Positions 53,503 to 61,617 of a stretch of 64,000 nucleotides of DNA are shown here, one piece after another. Made by a program: the position numbers and the translations under genes. How positions within the stretch are numbered: position 1 is the first letter of the stretch; the number at the start of each line of letters is the position of its first letter. The notes under the pieces were generated by a model. The model had not been told where the DNA came from. It was given only the letters and a program-made list of their open reading frames with translations, and ran no database searches. The stretch is from contig JAUNPU010000003.1 of the NCBI GenBank assembly GCA_030536555.1, positions 1-64,000 on the forward strand, given 5' to 3'. The DNA is from Eubacteriales bacterium. Its GTDB lineage: Bacteria > Bacillota > Clostridia > Lachnospirales > Lachnospiraceae.

Positions 53503-54909
53503 TTGGCTAAGAAGAAAAAGAAGAACAATAAGATCGTGCGATATCGTCATCCCCTGAACATCAACGTGGGGATGATTATCTTTGCCATCATCTTTGTATA
53601 TATGGCATTCAGTGTTTATACTTATATGAAGAAGGACAAGGTGCAGTTCTATGAGGTTGCCGAGGGCAATATCGTCAATGACACACAGCACACCGGGCTG
53701 ATTCTGCGGGAGGAATCCGTGCAGAACACAGACACGGCGGGCTATATCAACTACTATGTGCGTGAGGGAAAGCGAGCCGCCATCGGCACCAGAATCTTCT
53801 CCATCGATGAGACCGGAAGCATTGCGGATCTGATGGAGGAGAATCCGGACGCGGCTCCGGCGCTGACCGATGAGAACCTGTCAGAGATCAAGCGGCAGCT
53901 GTCGTCCTTTGCCATGTCCTACGCGGACCAGAGGTTCGGTGAGGTCTATGACCTGCAGTATACGCTGGAGGCGGCGGTTCTGGAATACGCCAACTTCAAC
54001 GCGCTGGGCAATCTGGATGCACTTTTGGAGCAGAACAGCGGCACCTTCCGCCAGTACAAGGCGCCGGTGTCCGGGGTGGTATCCTACTCCATCGACGGCT
54101 ATGAGGACTTTGATCTGGCGCAGATATCCGAGTCCAGCTTCGTGCGGGCCGATTATTCCAAGGCCATCACCAAGGCAGGACAGCTGATCGAGCAGTCTGC
54201 ACCGGTATATAAGCTGGTGACCTCTGACAACTGGAGTGTGGTATTTCCTCTGACGGAGGAAGAGGTGTCCCTGTACACAGGAAAGCAGACCATGCATGTG
54301 ACCTTTACCTCCAATGATCTGGAGGCAGACGGGGCATTTTCCATTGTGACGGGAAGTGACGGGAAGCCCTTCGGCAAGCTGGATTTCAGTCATTATATGG
54401 TACAGTTTGTGACGGAGCGCTTTGTAAGCTTTGAGCTGGAGACGGAGGAAGTGGACGGTCTGAAGATTCCGGTTACGGCAGTGACCACCAAGGACTTCTA
54501 CCTGATCCCTGCCGAGTACATGGTTCAGGGCGGCGACAGCAGTGCAGCCGGATTTATCAAGGAGGTCTATTCAGAGAACGGTACCTCCGGAGAGTTCGTA
54601 CCGGCTACGATTTACTATTCCACGGAGGACTCCTACTATATTGATATGAGCGAGAACAGTCCGCTGAAGGCGGGGGACTATGTGGTCAAGCCGGATTCCC
54701 AGGACCGCTATCAGATCGGCGCCAGCGCCTCCTTGCAGGGCGTATACAATATCAATAAGGGCTATGCCGTATTTAAGCAGATTGAGATATTAAAGTCCAA
54801 CGACGAATACTATACCGTCCGCAAGGGAACCAGCTATGGTCTGTCTGTCTACGACCACATTGTGCTGGACGCAGGGACGGTCTATGAAGGAGAATTGATT
54901 TATCAGTAA
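53503..54909 (+). CDS. HlyD-like membrane protein adjacent to sepF
   Basis: 468-residue bitopic protein: a very basic N-terminus (AKKKKKNNKIVRYRH), one transmembrane helix (~23-42, VGMIIFAIIFVYMAFSVYTYM), then an extracellular region with biotinyl-lipoyl-like segments (YEVAEGNIVNDTQHTGLIL; YKAPVSGVVSYSIDG) typical of HlyD/membrane-fusion adaptors. No ABC ATPase, permease or outer-membrane partner is encoded nearby. TTG start at 53,503 after GGGAGGAAG. The operon yggS-sepF suggests a role in division or envelope assembly rather than secretion; this is inference. Confidence 0.8.
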   Translation: MAKKKKKNNKIVRYRHPLNINVGMIIFAIIFVYMAFSVYTYMKKDKVQFYEVAEGNIVNDTQHTGLILREESVQNTDTAGYINYYVREGKRAAIGTRIFSIDETGSIADLMEENPDAAPALTDENLSEIKRQLSSFAMSYADQRFGEVYDLQYTLEAAVLEYANFNALGNLDALLEQNSGTFRQYKAPVSGVVSYSIDGYEDFDLAQISESSFVRADYSKAITKAGQLIEQSAPVYKLVTSDNWSVVFPLTEEEVSLYTGKQTMHVTFTSNDLEADGAFSIVTGSDGKPFGKLDFSHYMVQFVTERFVSFELETEEVDGLKIPVTAVTTKDFYLIPAEYMVQGGDSSAAGFIKEVYSENGTSGEFVPATIYYSTEDSYYIDMSENSPLKAGDYVVKPDSQDRYQIGASASLQGVYNINKGYAVFKQIEILKSNDEYYTVRKGTSYGLSVYDHIVLDAGTVYEGELIYQ

Positions 54910-54932
54910 CATGTGTGAGGAGGAAAGAAGCT

Positions 54933-55622
54933 ATGAGCAGTATGATTGCAGCCAATCTGGAAGAGGTGCGCGCGCGGATTGATCAGGCCTGTGCCCGCTG
55001 CGGCAGAGATCCGAAGGAGGTGACGCTGATTGCGGTCAGCAAGACGAAGCCTTTAGAGGACTTACAGGCAGCCTACGCCGCCGGAAGCCGGGACTTTGGG
55101 GAGAATAAGGTGCAGGAGATCGTCAGCAAGGAGCCGGAGATGCCGGAGGACGCAAGATTTCACATGATCGGGCATCTGCAGCGCAACAAGGTAAAGCAGG
55201 TATTAAAGCATGTGGTGATGATTCACTCGGTGGATTCGGTGCGCCTTGCACAGCAGATCCAGGAGGATGCTGTGAAGGAGGGAATCCATGTGGATGTGCT
55301 GCTGGAGGTCAATGTGGCGAAGGAGGAGAGCAAGTTCGGCTTCCTGCCGGAGGAGGTGGAGGAAGCCCTGGAGACGATCAGGAATTTTTCCAATGTCCAT
55401 ATCCGCGGACTGATGACGATCGCTCCCTTTGTTGAGGATTCCGAAGAAAATCGCCCTGTTTTTCAAAAATTATATCAATTAGCGGTTGACATCAAAAGTA
55501 AAAACATTGATAATGTTACTATGGCTGTGCTTTCCATGGGGATGACAGGTGATTATGAGGTCGCCGTTGAAGAGGGTGCAACCATGATTAGAGTGGGTAC
55601 CGGTATTTTTGGTGCCAGATAA
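54933..55622 (+). CDS. Pyridoxal phosphate homeostasis protein (YggS/PLPBP family)
   Basis: Cytoplasmic PLP-binding protein without known catalytic activity, controlling vitamin B6 and amino-acid balance. The PLP lysine is in LIAVSKTKP; FGENKVQE, FHMIGHLQRNK and the C-terminal SMGMTGDYEVAVEEGATMIRVGTGIFG are conserved. 229 residues from the ATG at 54,933 after GAGGAGGAAAG. It precedes sepF, as in many Gram-positive bacteria. Confidence 0.95.
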   Translation: MSSMIAANLEEVRARIDQACARCGRDPKEVTLIAVSKTKPLEDLQAAYAAGSRDFGENKVQEIVSKEPEMPEDARFHMIGHLQRNKVKQVLKHVVMIHSVDSVRLAQQIQEDAVKEGIHVDVLLEVNVAKEESKFGFLPEEVEEALETIRNFSNVHIRGLMTIAPFVEDSEENRPVFQKLYQLAVDIKSKNIDNVTMAVLSMGMTGDYEVAVEEGATMIRVGTGIFGAR

Positions 55623-55643
55623 GGATTGGAGAGAGAATAAGTT

Positions 55644-56147
55644 ATGAGTTTTTTAAGCAAGCTGATGGATACGATGAGATTGACGGATTCCGAGGATGAC
55701 GATTACTTCGGACCCGATGACGAATATGAGGATAACAAGGCACCCCGCAAGAGCCTCTTTTCTTCCAGAGAGGAAGAGGATGAGATGGATGATCCGGAAG
55801 ATGCAAAGCCGAGATTTTTCTCCCGTTCTTCCAAGGTGGTTCCGATGAGAAAGTCCATGGAGGTCTCCCTGGTTAAGCCGACATCCATTGAGGATGCCAG
55901 AGAGATCTGTGATTTCCTGCTGGCAGGCAAGGCTGTGGTACTGAACATGGAGGGCATCCACACGGAGGTGGCTCAGCGGATCATCGATTTCACTTCCGGA
56001 GCTACTTATTCCATGAATGGAAACCTGCAGAAGATTTCCAACTATATTTTCATTGCAACTCCGGAGTCCGTAGAGCTTTCCGGTGATTTTCAGGATTTGC
56101 TGAACAACGGAACACTGGATGTATCCGGACTGAATATCCGTCTGTAA
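55644..56147 (+). CDS. sepF: Cell division protein SepF
   Basis: Membrane-binding FtsZ partner that shapes the division septum. The N-terminal amphipathic helix (SFLSKLMDTMRLT) binds membrane; an acidic linker (~residues 15-60) precedes the SepF core (SLVKPTSIEDAREICDFL, VVLNMEG, RIIDFTSGATYSMNGNLQKIS). 167 residues. ATG at 55,644, 21 bp after yggS. Confidence 0.95.
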   Translation: MSFLSKLMDTMRLTDSEDDDYFGPDDEYEDNKAPRKSLFSSREEEDEMDDPEDAKPRFFSRSSKVVPMRKSMEVSLVKPTSIEDAREICDFLLAGKAVVLNMEGIHTEVAQRIIDFTSGATYSMNGNLQKISNYIFIATPESVELSGDFQDLLNNGTLDVSGLNIRL

Positions 56148-56289
56148 CCGGCGGAGGGACCCGGATTGCGTATGAGCAGGCAAGGCAGACAATTTTCCGA
56201 TGATATGCCGGAAGATTGTTTGCTTTCTTTCGTTTCGGTTTTAACGCATGGAGACTGCCATTATATCAGAAGAAGCAAGGAGACTTAAG

Positions 56290-57399
56290 ATGTCAGAACG
56301 AATGAGCGTCCACAGGGACGGAAAACAGATCTATGATATTGTGATAGAGTCCAGCTTTGAGAAGCTGGGCAGGGAGGTTGCCGGACTGGGCCTGGCAGAG
56401 GGAAGAAAGCTCTGCATCGTGTCCGACAGCCATGTAGCGCCGCTGTATGCGGAGCAGGTGAAGGAGGAACTGCTGCCCCACTGCGGACAGGTGGATATCT
56501 TTGTCTTTCCGGCGGGGGAGGAACACAAGAACCTGGATACGGTGCGGGAGCTTTACGAGTTCCTGATCTTAAAGCATTATGACCGGCAGGATATGCTGGT
56601 GGCTCTTGGCGGCGGTGTGGTAGGGGATCTCTGCGGATTTACGGCAGCCACCTATCTGCGGGGAATCTCCTTTATTCAGGTTCCGACCACCCTGCTCTCC
56701 CAGGTGGATTCCAGCATCGGAGGCAAGACCGGCGTGGACTTTGACGCCTACAAGAATATGGTCGGCGCATTTCACATGCCAAAGCTGGTCTACACCAACA
56801 TCAGTACCTTAAAGACCCTGACCGGGGAGCAGTATGCCTCCGGTATGGGGGAGATCATCAAGCACGGCATGATCAAGAACCGCGGTTACTATGACTGGCT
56901 GGCAGAGCATGCGGAGGAGATTCAGCTGCGGCAGCTTCCGGTCTGCGAGAAGATGATCCTGGAGAGCAACAAGATCAAGCGTGACGTGGTGGAAATGGAC
57001 CCCACGGAGAAGGGGGAGCGTGCCCTTCTGAACTTCGGTCATACCCTGGGACATGCCATCGAGAAGCTGATGAACTTTAAGCTGCTCCACGGACAATGTG
57101 TGGCGCTGGGAAGCATTGCTGCCGCCTATCTTTCTGCGGTGCGGGGAGAGATTCCCATGGAGGAGGCTCTGGCGGCAAGAAAGCTCTTTGCGCAGTTTCA
57201 GCTTCCGGTCAGCCTTGCTGGCATGAATCTGGATCCGGACCAGATTGTTGCCACAACGAAGAACGACAAGAAGATGGATTCCGGCACCATCAAGTTCATT
57301 CTGCTCCACGGAATCGGCGACGGGTACATCGACCGCACGGTGACGGACCAGGAGATGCGGGAGAGCCTTGTATGGCTGATGGGAGGTCGTCATGAATAA
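56290..57399 (+). CDS. aroB: 3-dehydroquinate synthase
   Basis: Second enzyme of the shikimate pathway, converting DAHP to 3-dehydroquinate with NAD and a divalent metal. GGGVVGDLCGFTAATYLRGI, PTTLLSQVDSSIGGKTGVDF and the metal-ligand segment FGHTLGHAIE are present. 369 residues from the ATG at 56,290, which follows AAGGAG; an in-frame ATG 42 bp upstream lacks a site. It overlaps lspA by 8 bp. Confidence 0.96.
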   Translation: MSERMSVHRDGKQIYDIVIESSFEKLGREVAGLGLAEGRKLCIVSDSHVAPLYAEQVKEELLPHCGQVDIFVFPAGEEHKNLDTVRELYEFLILKHYDRQDMLVALGGGVVGDLCGFTAATYLRGISFIQVPTTLLSQVDSSIGGKTGVDFDAYKNMVGAFHMPKLVYTNISTLKTLTGEQYASGMGEIIKHGMIKNRGYYDWLAEHAEEIQLRQLPVCEKMILESNKIKRDVVEMDPTEKGERALLNFGHTLGHAIEKLMNFKLLHGQCVALGSIAAAYLSAVRGEIPMEEALAARKLFAQFQLPVSLAGMNLDPDQIVATTKNDKKMDSGTIKFILLHGIGDGYIDRTVTDQEMRESLVWLMGGRHE

Positions 57400-57961
57400 G
57401 AAGGAGCATAAGGGAGCGAATCTGGCTGTGTGGGCGGCTGCATCCGTGATTCTGGTGTTGCTTGACCAGTACACCAAGATGCTGGCTGTGGCGCATCTGA
57501 AGGGGCAGGAGCCGCTTGTCATTGTAAAGGGAGTGTTCGAGCTGCTGTACTCGGAGAACCGGGGAGCGGCCTTCGGCATGCTGCAGGGCCGCCAGGGCTT
57601 CTTCTTCCTGATCGGCGCGGTGGTGCTGGCTGCGGCGGCATTTGCCATGGTGCGTATGCCGTCCTGGAAGAACACCCGCTATCACTGGCTGAAGCTCTGT
57701 GTGATCATGATAACGGCGGGAGCTCTGGGCAATATGGTGGACCGGGTATCTCAGGGATATGTGGTGGACTTTCTCTACTTCAGCCTGATTGATTTTCCGA
57801 TCTTTAATGTGGCGGATATCTATGTGACCGTGTCGGCGGCTCTGCTGGTTCTGCTGATGTTCTTCTACTACAGTGAGGAGGAGCTGGATATCTTTCAGCT
57901 TCATCCGAAGAAGCAGTCTGCACCGGCAGGCTCTGACAGCGAGAAGGAGGATGGGCAGTGA
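57392..57961 (+). CDS. lspA: Lipoprotein signal peptidase (signal peptidase II)
   Basis: Membrane aspartyl protease that removes signal peptides from prolipoproteins such as the LivJ, DUF3048 and carboxypeptidase products here. Four hydrophobic helices; the catalytic aspartates are in GNMVDRV and FNVADIY. 189 residues, with an extra polar C-terminal tail of ~25 residues (KKQSAPAGSDSEKEDGQ). Overlaps aroB upstream and rluD downstream by a few bases. Confidence 0.95.
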   Translation: MNKKEHKGANLAVWAAASVILVLLDQYTKMLAVAHLKGQEPLVIVKGVFELLYSENRGAAFGMLQGRQGFFFLIGAVVLAAAAFAMVRMPSWKNTRYHWLKLCVIMITAGALGNMVDRVSQGYVVDFLYFSLIDFPIFNVADIYVTVSAALLVLLMFFYYSEEELDIFQLHPKKQSAPAGSDSEKEDGQ

Positions 57962-58872
57962 TTCGGGAACTGACAGTAGACCAGGAGGACGGCATCCGGA
58001 TTGACCGGTATTTAAGCGGCTGCTGTGAGGATCTGTCCCGCTCGTATCTGCAGAAGATTTTGAAGGACGGCGGCGTGAAGGTTGGCGGCAAGGTGGTCAA
58101 GAGCAACTACAAGGTGGTATCCGGGGATACAATCAGTCTGGAGGTGCCGGATGCAGTGGAGCCGGAGATTGCCGCAGAGCCTATGGATCTGGATATCCTG
58201 TACGAGGACCCGGACATTATTCTGATCAATAAACCAAAAGGGATGGTGGTTCACCCGGCAGCCGGGCACTATACCGGCACACTGGTAAACGGGCTCATGT
58301 ACCACTGCAGAGGCGATTTGTCCGGCATTAACGGCGTTATGCGACCGGGTATCGTCCACCGCATTGATATGGACACCACGGGGGTGCTGATCGTCTGCAA
58401 GAATGATAAGGCGCACAATGATATTGCGGAGCAGCTGAAGGTTCACTCCATTACCAGAAAGTATTACGCTATCGTGCATGGTGTGCTGAAGGAGGACGAC
58501 GGCACAGTCAATGCCCCCATCGGCCGCCATCCCGTTGACCGGAAGAAAATGAGCATCAACGAGAAAAACGGCAAGGAGGCAGTGACCCACTACCATGTGC
58601 TGCGGCGGTTCCGCCGGTTTACGCTGGTGGAATGCCAGTTAGAGACCGGGCGCACCCATCAGATCCGTGTCCACATGGCAAGCATCGGTCATCCGCTTCT
58701 GGGGGATCAGGTCTACGGACCTGCGAAGTGCCCCTTTGCCGGGCTGCAGGGACAGACGCTGCATGCCGGAGTCCTGGGAATCAGGCATCCCTCCACCGGC
58801 GAATATATGGAATTTGCGGCACCGCTGCCAGAGTATTTTGAAAATCTGATTAAGAAACTGGAAAATGACTAA
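57958..58872 (+). CDS. rluD: RluA/RluD family rRNA pseudouridine synthase
   Basis: Isomerises uridine to pseudouridine in rRNA or tRNA. N-terminal S4 RNA-binding domain (~residues 13-60) and catalytic motif HRIDMDTTG (from residue 134; the catalytic aspartate is Asp137). 304 residues. GTG start at 57,958 overlaps the lspA stop (GTGA) and has AAGGAGGA upstream. lspA-rluD is a common pair. Which uridines are modified cannot be told from sequence. Confidence 0.93.
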   Translation: MIRELTVDQEDGIRIDRYLSGCCEDLSRSYLQKILKDGGVKVGGKVVKSNYKVVSGDTISLEVPDAVEPEIAAEPMDLDILYEDPDIILINKPKGMVVHPAAGHYTGTLVNGLMYHCRGDLSGINGVMRPGIVHRIDMDTTGVLIVCKNDKAHNDIAEQLKVHSITRKYYAIVHGVLKEDDGTVNAPIGRHPVDRKKMSINEKNGKEAVTHYHVLRRFRRFTLVECQLETGRTHQIRVHMASIGHPLLGDQVYGPAKCPFAGLQGQTLHAGVLGIRHPSTGEYMEFAAPLPEYFENLIKKLEND

Positions 58873-58934
58873 AAAACACAGAAAAGTAGATAAAGTTTTA
58901 CCATTTGTGTATATACTTTTGGTATCATTTGATG

Positions 58935-58940
58935 TATAAT
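58935..58940 (+). promoter_or_regulatory. Probable -10 element of the cytidylate-kinase-like gene
   Basis: TATAAT (58935-58940) in an AT-rich gap after rluD. The best -35 at 17 bp (TATACT, 58912-58917) is poor. Confidence 0.45.
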
Positions 58941-59025
58941 AAAAATATAAATAGAGCGGTGAAGGTATGGAACGGCTACCGGTTCACATATTATGCATCA
59001 TGCGTTACTGAAAGGAGAGGTATCT

Positions 59026-59664
59026 ATGAAGGGGAATCTAGTTATTACAATCGGAAGACAGTGTGGCAGTAAGGGTAAGCAGATCGGTCAGGCGCTGGCT
59101 GCGAAGATGGGCGTCAACTGTTATGATAAGGAGCTTCTGACACTGGCAGCAAAGAACAGCGGATTATGTGAGGAGTTATTTGAGACCCATGATGAGAAGC
59201 CAACCAGCAGCTTCCTGTATTCACTGGTGATGGACACTTATTCTCTCGGTTACACGACCTCTGCATATATGGATATGCCGATCAATCACAAGATTTTCCT
59301 GGCTCAGTTTGATTCCATCAAGAAGCTGGCTGATGAGGAGTCCTGCGTGATCGTCGGACGCTGCGCAGACTACGCTCTGGCTGACTATCCCAACACGGTT
59401 TCCGTATTTATCACCGGAGACGATGACCGGCGGATTGCGAACCTGAAGGAGATTTACAATGTAGATGACGCCAAGGCGAAGGACATCATGGTGAAGACCG
59501 ACAAGAAGCGTGCAAGCTACTACAATTACTATTCCAGCAAGAAGTGGGGCGATTCCAGAAGCTATGATCTGTGTATCAACAGCAGCAAGCTGGGAATGGA
59601 AGGCTCTGTGGACATGATTCTGGCATTTGCCAAAGCGAAGCAGGAGTGGCTGAATAAGAAGTAA
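59026..59664 (+). CDS. Cytidylate kinase-like family protein
   Basis: 212-residue P-loop kinase of the cytidylate-kinase-like family. The N-terminus LVITIGRQCGSKGKQIGQALA holds the nucleotide-binding loop, and CVIVGRCADYALADYP lies mid-protein. It differs from true Cmk, so the substrate is unknown. ATG at 59,026 follows AAAGGAGAGG; an upstream in-frame ATG is less likely. It is a single-gene unit ending at a strong terminator. Confidence 0.85.
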   Translation: MKGNLVITIGRQCGSKGKQIGQALAAKMGVNCYDKELLTLAAKNSGLCEELFETHDEKPTSSFLYSLVMDTYSLGYTTSAYMDMPINHKIFLAQFDSIKKLADEESCVIVGRCADYALADYPNTVSVFITGDDDRRIANLKEIYNVDDAKAKDIMVKTDKKRASYYNYYSSKKWGDSRSYDLCINSSKLGMEGSVDMILAFAKAKQEWLNKK

Positions 59665-59728
59665 GGAACGCCACTGTGGGAGACAATTCCATACAGAAGA
59701 TAAGGGAGCGATTCCCTGTTGTGGTATT

Positions 59729-59775
59729 AGAAAGCAGGCGAAGCCGGAAGTGATATCCGGCTTCGCCTGCTTTCT
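59729..59775. terminator. Bidirectional terminator between convergent genes
   Basis: A 20-bp perfect stem (59729-59748 with 59756-59775) around a 7-nt loop lies between the cytidylate-kinase-like gene (plus) and lexA (minus). The AGAAAGCAGG start and CTGCTTTCT end give short pyrimidine tracts on both sides. Confidence 0.88.
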
Positions 59776-59836
59776 GTATATGAAAGAAACTTTAAAGGGA
59801 ACGTTCTCCTCTTCTATGAAGGAAACGTTCTCAGAA

Positions 59837-60451
59837 CTACATGAACCGGATCAGTCCGATGACTTTGCCAAGCACATCCACCTGATCAACCAGAATGGGA
59901 TCCATGGTGTCATTCTCCGGCTGCAGGCGGTAGTGACCGTCCTCCTTGTAGAAGCGCTTCACCGTGGCGGAATCCTCAACCAGAGCCACGACGATGTCGC
60001 CGTTCTGGGCGGTGTTCTCCTGGGAGACCAGCACCCGGTCGCCGTCATAGATTCCGGCGTTGATCATACTCTCGCCCTTGACGCGGAGCATGAAGGTCTG
60101 TGTGTTGGGCAGCAGATTGGCAGGAATCGGGAAGTAATCCTCAATATTCTCCTGAGCCAGAATCGGCTGACCTGCGGCAACCGTACCGATCATCGGCACC
60201 TGCACCATCTCCCGGCGGGTCAGTGCGAACTCATCATCCAGAATCTCAATGGCACGCGGCTTTGTAGGGTCTCTGCGAATGTAGCCGTTGCGCTCCAGTG
60301 TCTCCAGATGGGAGTGAACGGAAGAGGTGGACTTCAAGTTCACCGCCTCACAGATCTCACGTACAGCCGGCGGATATCCCTTCTTTAAAATATTCTCTTT
60401 TATGTATTCCAGTATCTCCTGCTGCTTGGCAGTAATCTTTCCCTGTTCCAT
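59837..60451 (-). CDS. lexA: LexA repressor
   Basis: SOS repressor that cleaves itself when RecA is activated. N-terminal winged helix (residues 1-70), cleavage site in [11 protein letters not shown], and the Ser/Lys dyad of the S24 protease in GESMINAG and [10 protein letters not shown]. 204 residues, normal. AGGAGG precedes the ATG at 60,451. It is divergent from the LysM gene at 60,657 across a gap rich in LexA boxes, the same arrangement as lexA-yneA in Bacillus subtilis. Confidence 0.97.
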   Translation of the reverse strand: MEQGKITAKQQEILEYIKENILKKGYPPAVREICEAVNLKSTSSVHSHLETLERNGYIRRDPTKPRAIEILDDEFALTRREMVQVPMIGTVAAGQPILAQENIEDYFPIPANLLPNTQTFMLRVKGESMINAGIYDGDRVLVSQENTAQNGDIVVALVEDSATVKRFYKEDGHYRLQPENDTMDPILVDQVDVLGKVIGLIRFM

Positions 60452-60490
60452 ACCGGCATCCTCCTGTCATTTATTTCCCTGATACTATAC

Positions 60491-60504
60491 TAACATATGT
60501 TCGG
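60491..60504. promoter_or_regulatory. LexA (SOS) box 1
   Basis: TAACATATGTTCGG, close to CGAAC-N4-GTTCG, positioned inside the likely lexA promoter (minus strand TTGCTT at 60515-60510, TAGTAT at 60492-60487). Suggests autoregulation. Confidence 0.65.
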
Positions 60505-60512
60505 GGAAAAAG

Positions 60513-60526
60513 CAAACTTTTGTTCG
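60513..60526. promoter_or_regulatory. LexA (SOS) box 2
   Basis: CAAACTTTTGTTCG: one mismatch to CGAAC-N4-GTTCG. It lies between the two divergent promoters and can serve either. Confidence 0.75.
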
Positions 60527-60544
60527 AATTTTTGTCAAAAAATG

Positions 60545-60573
60545 TTGACAAACAGATGTTCGAACACTATAAT
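60545..60573 (+). promoter_or_regulatory. Consensus sigma-A promoter of the SOS LysM gene
   Basis: TTGACA (60545-60550), 17-bp spacer, TATAAT (60568-60573). Box 3 fills the spacer, so the promoter would be silent until LexA is cleaved. Confidence 0.9.
60549..60562. promoter_or_regulatory. LexA (SOS) box 3
   Basis: CAAACAGATGTTCG: one mismatch to CGAAC-N4-GTTCG, located between the -35 and -10 of the LysM gene promoter. Confidence 0.85.
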
Positions 60574-60588
60574 AAGAGTATCAGAAAC

Positions 60589-60602
60589 AGAACAGATGTT
60601 TG
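60589..60602. promoter_or_regulatory. Weak LexA (SOS) box 4
   Basis: AGAACAGATGTTTG has two mismatches to the consensus. Its core AACAGATGTT is an exact copy of that in box 3, 40 bp downstream, just after the predicted transcription start. Confidence 0.55.
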
Positions 60603-60656
60603 CTAACGGCTCCGGTCTGCGGATGCCGGCACTTATATCACAGGGGGTAATTGATT

Positions 60657-60986
60657 ATGACAAGAAGACAGAGAATCGCTGTAAAGAGAAGTATCAGGAA
60701 TCTGACCGTAGTTCTTCTGATGATTCTTGCATTCTGTTCCGGATTTTTCGGACACACACTGCTGAATGCACATGCAGAGGAGGAGAACGTGAAGCCGCTG
60801 AACCGCTATTACACCAGCATCCAGCTGCGGGGAGGCGACAGTCTCTGGGAGATTGCAGATCAGTATGCCGACGGAAGCGGATACTCCACCAGAGAGTATC
60901 TGGACGAACTGAAGCGTGTCAATGGACTGAAGGGTGAGGAGATTCACTCAGGAGAGTACCTGACCGTGTTCTATTACGCGGAGTGA
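60657..60986 (+). CDS. SOS-induced LysM protein, YneA-like division inhibitor
   Basis: 109 residues: a basic N-terminus, one membrane helix (~residues 15-34, LTVVLLMILAFCSGFFGHTLL), then an external LysM domain (YYTSIQLRGGDSLWEIADQYA ... SGEYLTVFYY). Length, topology, LexA-controlled promoter and divergence from lexA all match YneA of Bacillus subtilis, which delays division during DNA damage. ATG at 60,657 follows AGGGGG. Function is assigned by analogy; sequence similarity to YneA itself is limited to the architecture. Confidence 0.8.
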   Translation: MTRRQRIAVKRSIRNLTVVLLMILAFCSGFFGHTLLNAHAEEENVKPLNRYYTSIQLRGGDSLWEIADQYADGSGYSTREYLDELKRVNGLKGEEIHSGEYLTVFYYAE

Positions 60987-61000
60987 AGCTGTAGGTGAGG

Positions 61001-61043
61001 ATGCCGCAGGAAGCTGATGAGAGAGCTTTCCTGCGGCATTTTG
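61001..61043 (+). terminator. Terminator of the SOS LysM gene
   Basis: ATGCCGCAGGA-AGCT (61001-61015) pairs with AGCTTTCCTGCGGCAT (61024-61039), with one bulge, followed by TTTT and a T-rich stretch. Confidence 0.85.
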
Positions 61044-61113
61044 GCTTTTACTTTATTTAGGTTTTTGCTATATTTTGGCGCTGCTTTATCTTAGCTATTA
61101 TTGTAGTTTGCTA

Positions 61114-61581
61114 TTACTGCATATTGCGGATCAGGTTCACCATCTCGATGGCGCCGGTTGCACATTCGAAGCCCTTGTTGCCGCTCTTGCTTCCCGCGCG
61201 TTCGATTGCCTGCTCGATGTTCTCGGTGGTCAGTACGCCGAACATAACCGGAATACCGGAGGAGAGGGATACCTGTGCGATGCCTTTGGAGACCTCACTG
61301 CACACATAGTCATAGTGGCTGGTGCTGCCGCGGATCACTGCGCCGACGCAGATGACAGCGTCATACTTTCCGCTGGAAGCCATTTTTGAGGCGATAAGCG
61401 GGATTTCGAAGGCGCCCGGTACCCATGCCACATGGATGTCCTCCTCGCGGACCTGGTGGCGCTTCAGACCGTCCAGGGCGCCTGAAAGCAGTCTGGATGT
61501 GATGAATTCGTTGAAGCGTGCTGCGATGATGCCGATGCGGATCGGCTGTTCCGGTACATAGTTTCCTTCATAGGTTTTCAT
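61114..61581 (-). CDS. ribH: 6,7-dimethyl-8-ribityllumazine synthase
   Basis: Condenses the RibB and RibA/D products to lumazine, the precursor of riboflavin; forms icosahedral shells in many bacteria. Motifs [44 protein letters not shown] and [11 protein letters not shown] are present. 155 residues. AAAGGAGAA precedes the ATG at 61,581. Last gene of the rib operon; the 70 bp after it are AT-rich without a clear terminator on this strand. Confidence 0.97.
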   Translation of the reverse strand: MKTYEGNYVPEQPIRIGIIAARFNEFITSRLLSGALDGLKRHQVREEDIHVAWVPGAFEIPLIASKMASSGKYDAVICVGAVIRGSTSHYDYVCSEVSKGIAQVSLSSGIPVMFGVLTTENIEQAIERAGSKSGNKGFECATGAIEMVNLIRNMQ

Positions 61582-61617
61582 GATAGGGTTCTCCTTTGAT
61601 GTTTTTATGGTGTGCTT

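Noticed and set aside
59797..59832. Two copies of AACGTTCTC near the lexA 3' end as LexA boxes
   Set aside because: The palindrome GAACGTTC lacks the four-base spacer of CGAAC-N4-GTTCG, and the sites are not near a promoter.
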